The notes beneath the pieces are model-generated. The model had not been told where the DNA came from. It was given only the letters and a program-made list of their open reading frames with translations, and ran no database searches. Shown one piece after another: positions 5,672-6,412 of a stretch of DNA of 6,412 nt. The DNA comes from Thermoplasmatota archaeon (GTDB lineage Archaea > Thermoplasmatota > Thermoplasmata > RBG-16-68-12 > JAGMCJ01), in contig JAJISH010000425.1 of NCBI GenBank assembly GCA_022848825.1, positions 1-6,412 of the forward strand, in the 5' to 3' direction. The stretch's first letter is position 1; every line of letters starts with the position of its first letter. A program made the translations under genes and the position numbers.

Positions 5672-6412
5672 TAGAAGAGTTCAGGATGTATCAGGTGCGC
5701 CAGTTCCTCCAGCCCGTCGACGATCCTCGGGCCGGGGCGCGATATCAGGTCGCCGTCGACGGCGAAGACCTGGTCATCCTGGATCGCTGAGATGTCCGAC
5801 CACCCGGGTCTGGACTTGATCTCCTCCACGGGCGTGAAGACCGTGATTATGATGTCCGGAGAGGATGTCACGACGAACTCCTCGTCCAACTGCACCCATG
5901 GGGATCCCATGCTTCCCGCAATGTTCTCCCCGCCGGCGAGGTCGAGCAGGTCATCACCGAACGTCCCCGGACCGTATGTCCAGAGATTGCTGTCCAGCTC
6001 GATGTAGACGCTCGGCGTCTCAACCCCCAGCATCAGGTCTGCAATCGTGTCGACCCTTGCGGTCAGGTTGCTGACGAGTGCCTCCGCTTCCGCGTCAGCG
6101 TCCGTGATCGAACCCACGAGTTCGATGTCGTGGAACACCCCGTCAATATCCGAGGCGTCCAGCACGACGACGGCGAAGCTCCTGTTCTCGAGGTCTCCGA
6201 TAAGCTCGTCACTGTTGATGGAGGACGCCAGTATCAATTGAGGGTCGAGCACTGTGATGACTTCGAGGTTGTACCCGCCGAAGTACCCGCCCACGACCGT
6301 CTTGTCCTGGGCCTCTGGCGGATAGTTGGATGCCTGGTCCACTCCGACGACCTTGTCATCGAGTCCCAGCGCGAACAGAATCTCCGTGTTGCTCGGAGCC
6401 AGTGAGATGATC
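5671..6412 (-). CDS. ABC transporter substrate-binding protein (BtuF/FecB type), 5' end cut by window
   Basis: The extracellular binding subunit that delivers cargo to the permease; 246 codons are visible and the start is beyond the right edge. The frame continues past the GTG at 6342 as IISLAPSNTEILFALGLDDK, the classic N-terminal motif of the periplasmic-binding family, so that GTG (Val of GVDQASNYPPEA) is not the start. Further landmarks are YPPEA, VLDPQLILA, VYIELDSNLWTYGPGTFGDD followed by LLDLAGGENIA, SSPDIIITV, and the C-terminal SRPGPRIVDGLEELAHLIHP. The RPGW and SRPGPR(I/L)VDGLE pattern is common in proteins annotated as BtuF, which leans towards corrinoid uptake, but iron-siderophore binding cannot be excluded. 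The many acidic residues suit an exposed extracellular domain. Signal peptide or lipobox would be off the window. It is the first visible gene of the import operon. Confidence 0.93.
   Translation of the reverse strand, partial: IISLAPSNTEILFALGLDDKVVGVDQASNYPPEAQDKTVVGGYFGGYNLEVITVLDPQLILASSINSDELIGDLENRSFAVVVLDASDIDGVFHDIELVGSITDADAEAEALVSNLTARVDTIADLMLGVETPSVYIELDSNLWTYGPGTFGDDLLDLAGGENIAGSMGSPWVQLDEEFVVTSSPDIIITVFTPVEEIKSRPGWSDISAIQDDQVFAVDGDLISRPGPRIVDGLEELAHLIHPELF

Noticed and set aside
4659..5819. Several plus-strand frames of 145 to 153 codons
   Set aside because: All are antisense to the permease or binding-protein gene, whose motifs run intact from end to end.

Overview
The window looks archaeal, probably euryarchaeal and perhaps Thermoplasmatota, although the lineage is an inference from the protein types and codon habits alone. 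Genes are tightly packed, often overlapping by 1 to 11 bases. Strong Shine-Dalgarno sites (GGAGG, GGAGGTGAT) precede several starts, arginine is often AGG/AGA, and GTG or TTG starts occur. There are no RNA genes, CRISPR arrays or insertion sequences.

Left block (1 to 2179, plus strand, noticeably lower GC): two tandem zinc-free medium-chain dehydrogenase/reductase paralogues of the quinone-oxidoreductase type, the first cut by the window edge. They are followed by an overlapping gene for a conserved four-helix membrane protein of unknown function. Spacing suggests one operon.

Middle block (2276 to 2912, minus strand): three very small genes, two of them under 60 codons and easily missed. They are a 66-aa and a 59-aa two-helix membrane protein whose start regions are almost identical, and a 55-aa soluble four-cysteine protein. 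A possible promoter with two copies of a 10-bp direct repeat lies upstream of the cysteine protein gene.

Right block (3022 to 6412, minus strand, high GC): a complete BtuCDF/FecBCD-type import operon, transcribed right to left. It encodes the substrate-binding protein (5' end off the window), the permease, the ATPase and, last, an archaeal winged-helix regulator. The import genes would take up a corrinoid or an iron-siderophore complex; the binding-protein sequence leans towards the BtuF type but does not settle this. The regulator may sense the cargo or a related ligand and control this operon, the neighbouring small genes, or both.

The most interesting parts are the hidden small genes beside a metal or cofactor uptake operon, and the repeat-flanked promoter candidate between them and the regulator.
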